A DNA stretch of 64,000 bases from Bifidobacterium saguini DSM 23967 (GTDB taxonomy: Bacteria; Actinomycetota; Actinomycetes; Actinomycetales; Bifidobacteriaceae). Positions 34,370 to 45,540 of this stretch are shown here, piece after piece. The notes below the pieces were generated by a model, which had not been told where the DNA came from, made no database searches, and worked only from the letters and a program-made list of their open reading frames with translations. The stretch covers positions 42,685-106,684 of the forward strand of contig NZ_JGZN01000018.1 of the NCBI RefSeq assembly GCF_000741715.1, in the 5' to 3' direction. Position 1 is the stretch's first letter, and every line of letters begins with the position of its first letter. The translations under genes were made by a program, and so were the position numbers.

Positions 34370-35851
34370 TTACTCGCCCATAATCCAATTATCAGACAGC
34401 ATTCCCACTTGGCCTGCGTCCGGCGCCATAGCCAGTAAGAACGATACCGGGTCAGAGCCTAGCTTGGCATCAGGGTCCATATCCATCCACGGTGCCAGCA
34501 CGGAAGCATGCTCCCGAGCAGATGGCCACGGCACACGGCAGTCAGGCGTATTCGATGTAACACCATCCATATCCACCAGATCGATGTCAACAAGACCCTC
34601 ATGAGCCGCTTCTATGCCGCCGAGCACGGCAATCAAATCAGCAGCCGGCAGCTTGGTCTCAACTTGGATAACCGCGCTCAACGCATCCGGACCATCAAAA
34701 TGGCTGACATGGTAGAGCGGTGAAATGCCCTGTACTTGATTGCCAGGCACGCTGTCAATGGAAACAATGGCTTCGCGGAACAACTGTTCTGCTTCACGGG
34801 ACGTGGAATCCAAGGAGATTACTGCTTTACGAGACACCGGTACAGCATCATGATCTGCCTGCGGATGCTGCGCACTGTCTGAACCGCCAGCATGCCCTGC
34901 AAGCATCCAATCCTCACTATCCAACTGCACGGCATCACGGTCGGCTGCCGCTGCCAGCAAATCGGAAACCAACCCGCCATGAGCACCTGTAAGCCGAGCC
35001 GTGGGATTCAATGCCAGCCAAGGTACCAGCACGAACGCTCGCTGCCAAGCACGAGGATGCGGCAACGACAGATCCGGATCGGCACTGGTGATGCCGTCGA
35101 AGTCGATGATGTCAAGATCAAGCGGGCGTGAATCCCAGTGATTCTCACGGTTGCGGCCATGCACACGTTCAATGTTCTGCAACGCATCCAATAGTTCATG
35201 GCTGCTCATTGTGGTTTCGAGTTCCACCACTGCATTCAGAAAATCAGGCGTATCGTCCGCCATGCCCCATGCAGCCGTGCGGTACAGCGGCGAAATACCG
35301 GCAACCTGAGTGCCCGGCAGGCCATCCATCTCACGGACCGCTGCGCGCAAAGTCGATTCAACATCGCCAATATTGCCGCCCATAGCCACTACTGCATGGT
35401 GCACAGCCGGTTGTCCAGTAGATGGTACGGATGGTTGCACAGTGCTAGGAGCGGCCGACTGCAGCATATGTTCCGGAACCACGTCACCTTGCGCATTACG
35501 CACGCGGGTGATGGAAACCGCCACATCCGCAAACGGCACGGTGATTGGTGCATGTGGCTTGTGAATGGTGAGATCAACCTTCACAATCGGCTTGATTGCC
35601 AGGATACGTTCGGCGATTCGCTGGGCAAGTTTTTCAATCAGGTCGACATGCTCGCCTTCGATAACCGCTACGATATCCTTGGCTACACGCCCGTAATCGA
35701 CGGTATCGTTCAGCGCATCGGATTGTCCGGCAGCGAACAAGTCAAGGTACAGTGTGGCATCCACAATGAATGGCTGTGCACGCTGATGTTCGAAATCAAG
35801 TACGCCGTGGGTACCGTTGGCGCTCACGCCAGTGAGTGTAATTGTGTCCAT
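34370..35851 (-). CDS. folK: FolB-FolK fusion (dihydroneopterin aldolase / HPPK) with a degenerate second HPPK-like domain
   Basis: Two folate steps in one chain of 493 residues. Residues 1-118 are dihydroneopterin aldolase (TGVSANGTHGVLDFEHQ, DTVDYG, LIEKLAQRI, IHKPHAPI). A Pro/Ser/Thr linker leads to residues 151-300, HPPK, with GGNIGD, SPLYRT and the ATP/Mg motif HWDSRPLDLDIIDFDG. Residues 340-470 repeat the HPPK fold in reduced form: NQVQGISPLYHVSHF, ALSAVIQVETKL, VDIDLVDMDGVTS, ASVLAPWMDMDPDAKL; the Arg-rich ATP-binding segment is missing, so this copy is probably structural. GAGGAAT lies before the ATG. Between folP and the DUF3180 gene. Confidence 0.92.
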   Translation of the reverse strand: MDTITLTGVSANGTHGVLDFEHQRAQPFIVDATLYLDLFAAGQSDALNDTVDYGRVAKDIVAVIEGEHVDLIEKLAQRIAERILAIKPIVKVDLTIHKPHAPITVPFADVAVSITRVRNAQGDVVPEHMLQSAAPSTVQPSVPSTGQPAVHHAVVAMGGNIGDVESTLRAAVREMDGLPGTQVAGISPLYRTAAWGMADDTPDFLNAVVELETTMSSHELLDALQNIERVHGRNRENHWDSRPLDLDIIDFDGITSADPDLSLPHPRAWQRAFVLVPWLALNPTARLTGAHGGLVSDLLAAAADRDAVQLDSEDWMLAGHAGGSDSAQHPQADHDAVPVSRKAVISLDSTSREAEQLFREAIVSIDSVPGNQVQGISPLYHVSHFDGPDALSAVIQVETKLPAADLIAVLGGIEAAHEGLVDIDLVDMDGVTSNTPDCRVPWPSAREHASVLAPWMDMDPDAKLGSDPVSFLLAMAPDAGQVGMLSDNWIMGE

Positions 35852-35894
35852 GATTGATTCCTCATTTGCGGTACGCCGTTGGGCTCAGGGATGT

Positions 35895-35941
35895 GATGCT
35901 GGACCCTCAAGGCCGTTTGGCCAAGCTTACGGTCCAGCATC
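35895..35941 (-). terminator. Hairpin between folP and folB-folK
   Basis: GATGCTGGACC pairs with GGTCCAGCATC and inner GGCC with GGCC, in the gap of about 135 bp after folP. Confidence 0.6.
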
Positions 35942-35986
35942 GTATCCCCGAACCCAACGTCTCCGGTTTACAATGCCCTATAACAA

Positions 35987-36859
35987 TTACCGCGCGCTGT
36001 ATTGGCGCCAAGTGTTGCCGGCGATGACGGCGGCACGGCTCTTGGTCACATCATGTACGCGCACGGCCCATGCACCATGTTCGGCACTCAAGGCGGACAG
36101 TGCTGCGGTCACGTCATCACGCTGGGCCATTGTGGGTTCGTCGATACCGTCTTCGGCGAGCATGGCGGAGATGAAACGTTTGCGGGACTGCCCGATAAGC
36201 ACTGGGTATCCGGTGGCGCGGAAGGTTTCAAGACCGGCAAGCAACGGTAGATTATGTTCGATGCCCGGCTTGGAGAAGCCCAGGCCCGGGTCGATGATGA
36301 TGCGTTCGGGCTTCACACCGGCAGCCAGCACGTCATCGACTTGGCGCATCAGTTCGTCGTGCACATCGGTCAGCACGCCATGCTCATAGACTGACGTGTC
36401 CTGATCGGGATTGACTCCCTTGGAGCCGGCTAACCAGCCGCGCCAATGCTGCACAATGTACAGGCAGTCGTGATCGGCCACCACATGCGGTAGCTCACGA
36501 TCCAAAGTGCCGCCGGACACATCGTTGATGATTTGCGCACCTCCTTCCAATGCCGCGCAAGCCACCGAAGCGCGCGTGGTATCGATGGAGAGTACCGCTC
36601 CAGCTGGAATCAGTGCACTCACTGCACCGGTGATGCGCTTGAGCTCGTCTTCTTCGGACACACGCTTGGCCCCTGGGCGCGTGGATTCGGCACCAATGTC
36701 GATGATGTCGGCTCCAGCGGCCATCATGTCTCGACCATGCTGTGCCGCCTTGGCTGGGTCGAGCCATAAACCACCATCCGAGAAGGAATCCTCGGTGATA
36801 TTGAGCACGCCCATCACTAGTGTGTGCTGCGCGTCATGCAGCTTGTGCAAATCAGTCAT
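35987..36859 (-). CDS. folP: Dihydropteroate synthase
   Basis: Joins para-aminobenzoate to the pterin pyrophosphate. 290 residues, TIM barrel. Motifs: VMGVLNITEDSFSDGGLW (the usual Pro is Glu), DIGAESTRPGA, LSIDTTRA, IINDVSGG, IIIDPGLGFSKPGIEHN, IGQSRKRFI. GAAGGGG precedes the ATG. Leftward with folE upstream and folB-folK downstream, forming a folate cluster. Confidence 0.95.
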   Translation of the reverse strand: MTDLHKLHDAQHTLVMGVLNITEDSFSDGGLWLDPAKAAQHGRDMMAAGADIIDIGAESTRPGAKRVSEEDELKRITGAVSALIPAGAVLSIDTTRASVACAALEGGAQIINDVSGGTLDRELPHVVADHDCLYIVQHWRGWLAGSKGVNPDQDTSVYEHGVLTDVHDELMRQVDDVLAAGVKPERIIIDPGLGFSKPGIEHNLPLLAGLETFRATGYPVLIGQSRKRFISAMLAEDGIDEPTMAQRDDVTAALSALSAEHGAWAVRVHDVTKSRAAVIAGNTWRQYSAR

Positions 36860-36892
36860 TGTTATTCCCCTTCTATTGATATTTGGTCGCTC

Positions 36893-36933
36893 CCCACCCG
36901 GCTTCGCCGAGAGCCCCTCGTCAGAGGGACCAG
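36893..36933. repeat. GC-rich interspersed palindromic repeat, copy A
   Basis: The segment CCCCACCCGGCTTCGCCGAG followed by AGCCCCTCGTCAGAGGGACC lies between folP and folE. It matches copy B at 49569-49610 over most of its length and can fold on CGGCTTCGCCG and CCCCTCGTCAGAGGG. Confidence 0.7.
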
Positions 36934-36940
36934 AGAATGA

Positions 36941-37522
36941 CTACTTATCCAAAATGAGGCTCATGGCTTCGGCTCGAGTGGCGGGATTGCGCAGCAAGCC
37001 ACGCACCGCAGAGGTCACCGTGCGGGCGGAGGATTTCTTGATGCCGCGCATCGACATGCACAAGTGCTCGCATTCGGTCACAACAATCACGCCGCGCGCA
37101 CCGGCGCAATCCACCAGTGCATCGGCGATCTGCTGGGTCAAACGTTCCTGCACTTGCGGGCGGCGAGCATAGACTTCCACCAGTCGGGCCAGCTTGCTTA
37201 ATCCCATAACGCCATCCTTGGCTGGAATGTAGCCCACATGGGCCACACCGTGGAAGGGCAGCAAATGATGCTCGCACACCGAATACAGTTCAATGTCTTT
37301 GACCAGCACCAGCTCATCGGTGTCCACGTCAAAATGCTTCTCCAGCACATCGGCCGGAGATGCATGAAGACCGGCGAACAATTCGCGGCCAGCTCGTGCA
37401 ATGCGATCCGGAGTCTCCACTAGACCCTCGCGGTCCGGATCCTCGCCAATCGACTTCAGGAACAGGCGAACGGCCTCGCGCACGCCTTCTTCGTCGTAGG
37501 TGCCTACTTTCTCCTCAGTCAT
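36941..37522 (-). CDS. folE: GTP cyclohydrolase I
   Basis: First step of folate synthesis: GTP to dihydroneopterin triphosphate. 193 residues. Zinc site in [44 protein letters not shown], and the C-terminal Cys/His region [25 protein letters not shown] before the ATG. Upstream of folP and downstream of ftsH in the same direction, but separated from ftsH by a strong hairpin. Confidence 0.96.
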   Translation of the reverse strand: MTEEKVGTYDEEGVREAVRLFLKSIGEDPDREGLVETPDRIARAGRELFAGLHASPADVLEKHFDVDTDELVLVKDIELYSVCEHHLLPFHGVAHVGYIPAKDGVMGLSKLARLVEVYARRPQVQERLTQQIADALVDCAGARGVIVVTECEHLCMSMRGIKKSSARTVTSAVRGLLRNPATRAEAMSLILDK

Positions 37523-37562
37523 CTGCTCTCCTCACATGTCTCCAAGTACCAGTTAATTGAGC

Positions 37563-37610
37563 AAGCCCGTGGTCTGACCATGCCGCAAAGCACAGTCAGA
37601 CCACGGGCTT
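37563..37610 (-). terminator. Terminator-like hairpin after ftsH
   Basis: AAGCCCGTGGTCTGAC pairs perfectly with GTCAGACCACGGGCTT (16 bp) 16 bp after the ftsH stop. T content downstream on the minus strand is modest. Confidence 0.7.
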
Positions 37611-37625
37611 CTTTCGCACTAGCGA

Positions 37626-39724
<2,099 letters not shown>

Positions 39725-39728
<4 letters not shown>

Positions 39729-40288
39729 GCTTGTTCTCCTTGGTATACGGAAGGCTTCAACACCGCGATCGATTCAAGATTGCGGTAATGCTCGTCGTAA
39801 TCGAGGCCGAAGCCCACAACGAATTCGTCCGGAATCTCATAGCCCGGATACTTCACGTCCACGTCCACTTCTCGGCGAGAAGGCTTGTTGAGCAGTGCGA
39901 ACACTTCCACCGAAGCCGCACCGCGACGCTTCAGTTCGGCAACCAGCCATGCGAGCGTACGTCCAGAATCGATAATATCTTCCACGATAAGAATGTGCCG
40001 GCCGCGAACATCAGCGGACAAATCCTGACGAACTGTCACGGTACCGCTGGATTTTGTGCCGGAGCCGTAGCTGGACAGGCTCATGAAATCAATCTGGACC
40101 GGAATGCTCAAGGCTTCAGTGAACGCCACCAATGTGTTCACGGCACCCTTCAGCACTGCGATAACCAGCGGATTCTTATCGCGATAATCATCGCTTACCC
40201 GCGCAGCCATCTCCTGAATTTTGGAGTCGATTTGTTCCCTGCTGACCAGCTCGTGGTCAATATCTTCCTTAACGTCAGCGATTCGCAT
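39725..40288 (-). CDS. hpt: Hypoxanthine phosphoribosyltransferase
   Basis: Purine salvage: converts hypoxanthine or guanine with PRPP to the nucleotide. 187 residues from MRIADVKED; a GTG 57 bases upstream is less likely because nothing resembling a ribosome site precedes it. PRPP loop ILIVEDIIDSGRTL, PLVIAVLKGAVNTLVAF, and GFGLDYDEHYRNL at the C-terminus. Its start overlaps the tilS stop and its stop overlaps the ftsH start, the tilS-hpt-ftsH order conserved in many Gram-positive bacteria. Confidence 0.95.
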
Positions 40289-41378
40289 GCGCTCTATCTT
40301 GGCACACGCGAATGACGTGTTTCTTGCGGTTCGCTGAATATCCACTGGGAAGACATACAGCTGACTGACCGTGCCAATCTGTAATCAGTCGATCGACAGC
40401 CTCAATATGCGCGGCACCGACCGTAATCGCCGCTTCGCTAAACGCATGAGCCAGCACACGTAAACGAATCGAGGCAGGTTCGCCTTCCAGCATGCGTGCA
40501 TTGATGGCAACCACCATGCTGCCTTCATGTGCATGATCGGCCGTAATGATCACCGCCTTGGCTTGCACCATATCGGCCTGTTGATCGAGATAGGCTTTGT
40601 CCATTTGCAAAAAACGCGCATTATTCGCAAGATGGCGCGCCACATCAGCACCGGCAAACCGTTCAATTGCCGGCAGCAGGTCATGCCGAACGCGCGATCG
40701 CAGCGGATACTCATTGGGCAGTGGCCCTTCCATCCCCTCGCCATTGGTAGGATCATCCCAATACTCAAGGTTGAGGTCTTGGCAAATACCAGTGGTATCG
40801 GCTCGAGAAAGTTCCAGCAGAGGGCGCACGAAACGCACATCATCACGAATAAATAGCGGCGGCATACCGGCCACCATGTCAAGGCCATGACCACGCAACA
40901 AACCAATCAGTACTGTTTCAGCCTGATCATCCAAAGTATGCGCCAACAGCACGCAGCCGGCATGCTGCTCATGTGCGGCAATGCATAATTGCTGGTATCG
41001 TGCCGCACGGGCTGCGGCTTCCAATCCCTCTCCCTCATCGTGCACATCGGCGGCACGAACCAGTACGGGATCAAGTCCGAGTTTCCGGCAACGTTCAGCC
41101 GTCTGTTCGGCAACCTGCCTGGATTCAGACTGCAGTTGATGATCTACAACAACAGCACCGCAGCGCACACCCAACGAGGCACATACTATTTGGCCGACTG
41201 CAGCCAGAGCCATAGAATCGCGCCCACCTGAGCATGCAATCAACACCAGCGGAGCATCCGGCAACGGCTGATGCTGACCATGCTGCGCAAACTTAGGCGA
41301 CTGACGCTCCACACCAATGCGAGCCAGCGATGCTCGCACCGCGCCCACAGCTTTGCGCAGTCGAGGTGAATACACCAT
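40275..41378 (-). CDS. tilS: tRNA(Ile)-lysidine synthetase
   Basis: Modifies C34 of the CAT-anticodon tRNA-Ile to lysidine, changing its decoding. 367 residues. PP-loop SGGRDS (50-55), then HTLDDQAETVLIGLLRGHG, RPLLELSRADTTGIC and DPTNGEGMEGPLPNEYPLRSRVRHDLLPA, all family markers. The C-terminal domain is short, as in actinobacteria. AAGGAAT before the ATG. First gene of the tilS-hpt-ftsH group, 40 bp after dacB. Confidence 0.95.
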   Translation of the reverse strand: MVYSPRLRKAVGAVRASLARIGVERQSPKFAQHGQHQPLPDAPLVLIACSGGRDSMALAAVGQIVCASLGVRCGAVVVDHQLQSESRQVAEQTAERCRKLGLDPVLVRAADVHDEGEGLEAAARAARYQQLCIAAHEQHAGCVLLAHTLDDQAETVLIGLLRGHGLDMVAGMPPLFIRDDVRFVRPLLELSRADTTGICQDLNLEYWDDPTNGEGMEGPLPNEYPLRSRVRHDLLPAIERFAGADVARHLANNARFLQMDKAYLDQQADMVQAKAVIITADHAHEGSMVVAINARMLEGEPASIRLRVLAHAFSEAAITVGAAHIEAVDRLITDWHGQSAVCLPSGYSANRKKHVIRVCQDRAHANR

Positions 41379-41418
41379 GTGATTCCTTATATAGAGTCTT
41401 TATCGTTTAACACTCAGC

Positions 41419-42903
41419 TTATAGATCAGCGAGTTTGGTAATGAACATATTGATGGCCGAACGTGCGGCTTCATAATCAGCGGGATTGTTGACCACTACT
41501 GCAAAGGCCAGCGCGCCCCCATTTGTGCGGGAAATATTGCCGGTCATGGAAGTCACTTGTTCCAAGCTTCCGGTTTTCACACGAATCAGACCGGCAACCT
41601 TATCATCGGTGTACCGGTCGGCCGCCGTACCGACCAAACCCGTAATGGAAAGGCCTTCCGCGGCGGAAGCTCCGCTGCCTTCACTCAGGTTATGCTGCTG
41701 CACTGCGGCCAGCATGCGTACGGTAAGCTGTGAGCCTGGCGATAGGCCAGAGCAATCAGCCATAGTCAAACCGTTCGTGTTGAGTCCCAGCGATTCGAGC
41801 TGGGTGCGTACCGCTTTGGCGGCTCCTTGCGGATCATTGGTCGCGTTCGTATCAGCGAGCGCAACAAGACGGCCGAATTCCTCAGCCAGCGTGTTATCGG
41901 AATGACGCAATGTGTAGGCGAGTATTTCCGCAAGTGTTGCAGAGCTGACTGAAGCAACCGAGCTCGTGCCGCTGGGAGCCGAAGCTGCCGTGGACTCGCC
42001 GGTCACGGTAATGCCATTGGCCTGCATCAATTGCGCGAATTGCTGTGCGGCATCGAGTGCGGTGTGTTGGGAAAGTTCGGGATAGCCGGCCGAATCATCG
42101 GGGTCACTCGGGGCAGGCGCGGCATCACTGTATTGGCGTCCGCCATCAATGGCCATAGCGGAAATCGGCGTGTAGTACGTCGTATATTCGCTCAGCACCG
42201 AAGTGCCATCGGATAGCCCTTGAGGAATTCGCTGGTCGCCGAAGAGGGTGTCGTCATAATGCAGAGCAACAGTATCGATACCACGTTGGGCAAGAGCTGC
42301 AGCGGTGGCCTGCGCCAATGTGGCCAAGCCGGCGCGCCCATTGATATGGTCCGGATCGGATTCGCCAGCGGACAGCAGCATATCGCCGTTGCCCTTCAGC
42401 GTTACTACAGTGCCATTGTCATCAGAGGAGATGAAGGTCTGCGTATCGAGCGTTGACGCCATATTGAGTTTGGTGGATGCGGCAAGCGCGGTAAGTGTTT
42501 TCATAGTGGACGCCGGTTCGCGAGGAGTATCAGCTTCATGTTCGGCTGCGGTATGCCCCTGCGCGTCTTCGATAATCACCGATACGTCTTGCCCCACGCC
42601 TTCGGCGGCCAATAGTTCATTCATCAGGTTCGCAGCTTGGGTGGAATCGATGGATTTGCCGCGATCAAGTTCGGCTACGATGTTGCCACCGGTTTTGGCA
42701 TGCACTGGAGCCGGAAAACTGGTTTCGGCAACTGGCTGCAACGTAAGCGGACCAGGAATAATATCGGTGATGTCCGCAATGCAGTACCCCACGAATAAGG
42801 CAACGGTAATCATGCAGGAGAGCAGCACTGTAAGCCGGCGTCCGGCGCGGATTCGCCTGAATGACGGGTACTGGCGCTTGCCGGACTTCGCCTTGGAAAC
42901 CAT
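41419..42903 (-). CDS. dacB: D-alanyl-D-alanine carboxypeptidase, class C penicillin-binding protein (PBP4/S13)
   Basis: 494 residues. One N-terminal membrane helix (about 24-42) anchors it outside. Active-site motifs of S13 peptidases: Ser132-Thr-Met-Lys135 (SxxK), SDN in RHSDNTLAEEF and KTG in RVKTGSLEQV. Trims cell-wall pentapeptides and may cut cross-links. GGAG lies nine bases before the ATG. In line with tilS downstream and the ABC exporter genes upstream. Confidence 0.93.
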   Translation of the reverse strand: MVSKAKSGKRQYPSFRRIRAGRRLTVLLSCMITVALFVGYCIADITDIIPGPLTLQPVAETSFPAPVHAKTGGNIVAELDRGKSIDSTQAANLMNELLAAEGVGQDVSVIIEDAQGHTAAEHEADTPREPASTMKTLTALAASTKLNMASTLDTQTFISSDDNGTVVTLKGNGDMLLSAGESDPDHINGRAGLATLAQATAAALAQRGIDTVALHYDDTLFGDQRIPQGLSDGTSVLSEYTTYYTPISAMAIDGGRQYSDAAPAPSDPDDSAGYPELSQHTALDAAQQFAQLMQANGITVTGESTAASAPSGTSSVASVSSATLAEILAYTLRHSDNTLAEEFGRLVALADTNATNDPQGAAKAVRTQLESLGLNTNGLTMADCSGLSPGSQLTVRMLAAVQQHNLSEGSGASAAEGLSITGLVGTAADRYTDDKVAGLIRVKTGSLEQVTSMTGNISRTNGGALAFAVVVNNPADYEAARSAINMFITKLADL

Positions 42904-42930
42904 GAAGATGTTCTCCCCTAATGACGGTTG

Positions 42931-44595
42931 CTAGTGCTGCAATGATGCGAATGAGTCGAGTGTGCTGACAATCGAGAGCATTCGCGCATCCAACAGCTTA
43001 CCGCCCAGCCATGTCCCCAGTATCAGCATGCCGATGCCGTTGATAATGGCAATGGGAATCAGCAGCCAAAACATTGTGCTGATACTGCCGATAATGGCCA
43101 ATATTGAAGCCACTATGCCGGTGGGCAATAGCAGCACGAATGTGCCGAATAGATAGACGAACGGGAAGAATCCTTGTGCTACGGCGCGGCCTTGCGGCGA
43201 TGAGAACGGCTTGTCCATAGACGGCACCGGATACAGCAGTACGGTGGATGTGACTTCCGCAAGACCAATGCCGCACAAGGCTACGGCAATGCCCAAGGCC
43301 CAGAACAGCAATGCAAACATGAGGCTCATCGGATGGCGCCAGTCCCCGGTAATAATCATCAGAACCACACCCAGCACCACAAGATAGGTCAATGCGATGC
43401 CTACATAAATGCGCACACGGCCGATTCTGTCGTGCAGACCGTCAACACCGGCGATGACTTCCATCGCAAATCCGCGCCCATCGTAGGCGAGCCCGTTACT
43501 TTCGGCGATGGCCAGCAGCCATCCTGCAGTAATCAGCGACGACCAAATGGCCATGCTTTCTCCGCGCGCCTGCATGAAGAAAATCGCGACGAACAATACA
43601 GGCATAATGAACAACATCGCCTGACGTGGATCGCGCTTGAGATAGGTAATCAGACGGGCGGATACCGCGCCGGAGATCGAATCCGGCATGCGTTTGAAAG
43701 CCCCCAGCCCGGCAATGGTCACGGTGCGTGCCGCGGCACCAGTGATTTTACGTTCATGGCGTAAGCACCATGTGCACAATGCAAAGCAGAACACCCATGT
43801 CACTGCGAGTACCGCAATATGCCCGATCAGTGCTGCTGCATCGCCTATCGCCACGTCGAACGGCAGCTGGAATGATGCGCCGAATGGCGTCCAAGATACT
43901 GCAGTGGCGAACATGGCAAGTCCAGCGCCACGTTCCTCTGGAGTGGCTGTATGCAAAGCATCGGAGCTCATCACAAGGCTCGGCAATTCGCACAGTACGA
44001 TGAATCCCAGCAGCGTAACCATATAGAACAATGCTTTGCCGCGTTTGGAGGTGACCAGCGTGGTGCACAATGCAATCAGCAGTTTTGACAGACTGACAAT
44101 AGTGAGCACGGAGAATATGGCTGATATCAGCGATATGGCAACAGTTGGCGCACCCATATTCCGATAGGAAAGCGTCCACAGCGCGAATGTGAGCATGCCG
44201 GTGATGGCTGGCAAGCCTGACATACCTGAGAGCAGAAGACCGAATTGCAGCGTGCGATCGGGAATGCCGTAAAGCGCGAATTTCCTAGGGCTCATTGTGG
44301 AACCATCACCGAAAAGCATGAGTTGAATGAACACCACAGTAAATATGATGAGCGCACCCAACGCGATGGTCATACTTCTGAGAAAAGCGAATGGCCCATA
44401 ATCCGCCAACATCGCATCTTGAGGCCCAGCATGGTCCAAGCCGCCGATGAACCATGCGGCCATTGCCGTGCCCACCACGGTAATTACGGCGGCGATCAGC
44501 GCAAATATGTAGGCGACGGTCTGCCAAACGGATTTGCGCAATGTGGCCCAAGTCAGCGCCCATCGCATACGCACTATGGTTAATGCGGTGTTCAT
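42931..44595 (-). CDS. ABC exporter permease, large polytopic membrane protein
   Basis: 554 residues with about 12-14 hydrophobic segments and no recognisable enzymatic motif. Start at 44595: this ATG overlaps the stop of the upstream ATPase gene (ATGA), and GGAAAGG sits ahead of it. The pair forms a two-gene ABC transporter of the exporter type; cargo unknown. Followed by dacB after 27 bp, which may hint at a cell-envelope role, though that is weak evidence. Confidence 0.85.
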   Translation of the reverse strand: MNTALTIVRMRWALTWATLRKSVWQTVAYIFALIAAVITVVGTAMAAWFIGGLDHAGPQDAMLADYGPFAFLRSMTIALGALIIFTVVFIQLMLFGDGSTMSPRKFALYGIPDRTLQFGLLLSGMSGLPAITGMLTFALWTLSYRNMGAPTVAISLISAIFSVLTIVSLSKLLIALCTTLVTSKRGKALFYMVTLLGFIVLCELPSLVMSSDALHTATPEERGAGLAMFATAVSWTPFGASFQLPFDVAIGDAAALIGHIAVLAVTWVFCFALCTWCLRHERKITGAAARTVTIAGLGAFKRMPDSISGAVSARLITYLKRDPRQAMLFIMPVLFVAIFFMQARGESMAIWSSLITAGWLLAIAESNGLAYDGRGFAMEVIAGVDGLHDRIGRVRIYVGIALTYLVVLGVVLMIITGDWRHPMSLMFALLFWALGIAVALCGIGLAEVTSTVLLYPVPSMDKPFSSPQGRAVAQGFFPFVYLFGTFVLLLPTGIVASILAIIGSISTMFWLLIPIAIINGIGMLILGTWLGGKLLDARMLSIVSTLDSFASLQH

Positions 44596-45470
44596 GCGCT
44601 TGCCTTTCCGCCATCCAGCCAAGACAAATGTGCCGCTTCATGGCGGCCGCCCACCAGCTGCAGGAACCGTTCTTCCAAATCCTCTCCGGCAGCCACTTGA
44701 TCTACCGTGCCTGCAGCACAAACCTGACCGTCGTTAATCACCGCCACATGCGTGCACATTTTCTCAACCAAGGCCATAACATGCGAGGAGATAATCACCG
44801 TGCCACCGGTTCGGGCATATTCGATAAGAATATCTTTGAGATTTGCACTGGAGACCGGATCCACGGATTCGAACGGCTCGTCCAACACCAGAATGCGCGG
44901 CGAATGAATCATGGCCGAAGCCAAGCATATTTTCTTGGTCATACCGGCCGAATAATCGGTCACCATAGTGCTGGCCGCGGCGGTGAGGTCGAATGCAGAC
45001 AGCAGGTCACGTGCTCTCGCCGTGGCTTCAGCGCGTTTCATGCCGCGCAACATGCCGGCGTATACGAGTAATTGCAGTCCGGTGAGACGATCAAAAATCT
45101 GATCGGGTTGCGGCATCACGCCGATGGAACGCTTGGCGGCATTGACGTTCTGCCATACGTTAGCTCCAAGAATCAAGGCCAGACCGGCATCTGGGGTGAG
45201 CAGGCCGGTGACCATGTTCAACGTAGTGGTCTTACCAGCACCGTTAGGCCCCACCAGACCATAAAACGAGCCCACGGGAATGTCCAAGGAAAGCCCGTTA
45301 ACCGCGATCTTATTGCCGAAACGCTTGAATAAACCTCGAATGGACACGGCGGCCGCAGGGTTCGGCGGCACTTGCTGTGCAAACATTGGCTGAGGCGTCG
45401 GCACCGGCTGCGCTACCGGCATGAAAGACGAAGAAAAATTGACATTTCCTTGAGAATTGTCTGTGCTCAT
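44592..45470 (-). CDS. ABC exporter ATPase
   Basis: 292 residues. A Pro/Gln-rich N-terminal tail of about 45 residues precedes the ABC domain: Walker A GPNGAGKT, Q-loop MPQPDQIF, signature YSAGMTKKI (a DYSAGM variant of LSGGQ), Walker B ILVLDEPFESVD, switch His in IISSHVM. Works with the coupled permease. The ribosome site is weak; the start at 45470 is the only ATG near the domain. Confidence 0.9.
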   Translation of the reverse strand: MSTDNSQGNVNFSSSFMPVAQPVPTPQPMFAQQVPPNPAAAVSIRGLFKRFGNKIAVNGLSLDIPVGSFYGLVGPNGAGKTTTLNMVTGLLTPDAGLALILGANVWQNVNAAKRSIGVMPQPDQIFDRLTGLQLLVYAGMLRGMKRAEATARARDLLSAFDLTAAASTMVTDYSAGMTKKICLASAMIHSPRILVLDEPFESVDPVSSANLKDILIEYARTGGTVIISSHVMALVEKMCTHVAVINDGQVCAAGTVDQVAAGEDLEERFLQLVGGRHEAAHLSWLDGGKASA

Positions 45471-45540
45471 AGTCTTACTCTAGCCTACGAGCACAGCGAA
45501 ACCCGGCAACGCCCCTCCGGTGCAGCGATTTCGGACTCAC

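Noticed and set aside
44595..45470. ABC exporter as a lantibiotic immunity system
   Set aside because: No precursor peptide or modification gene nearby; folate and cell-wall genes surround it.
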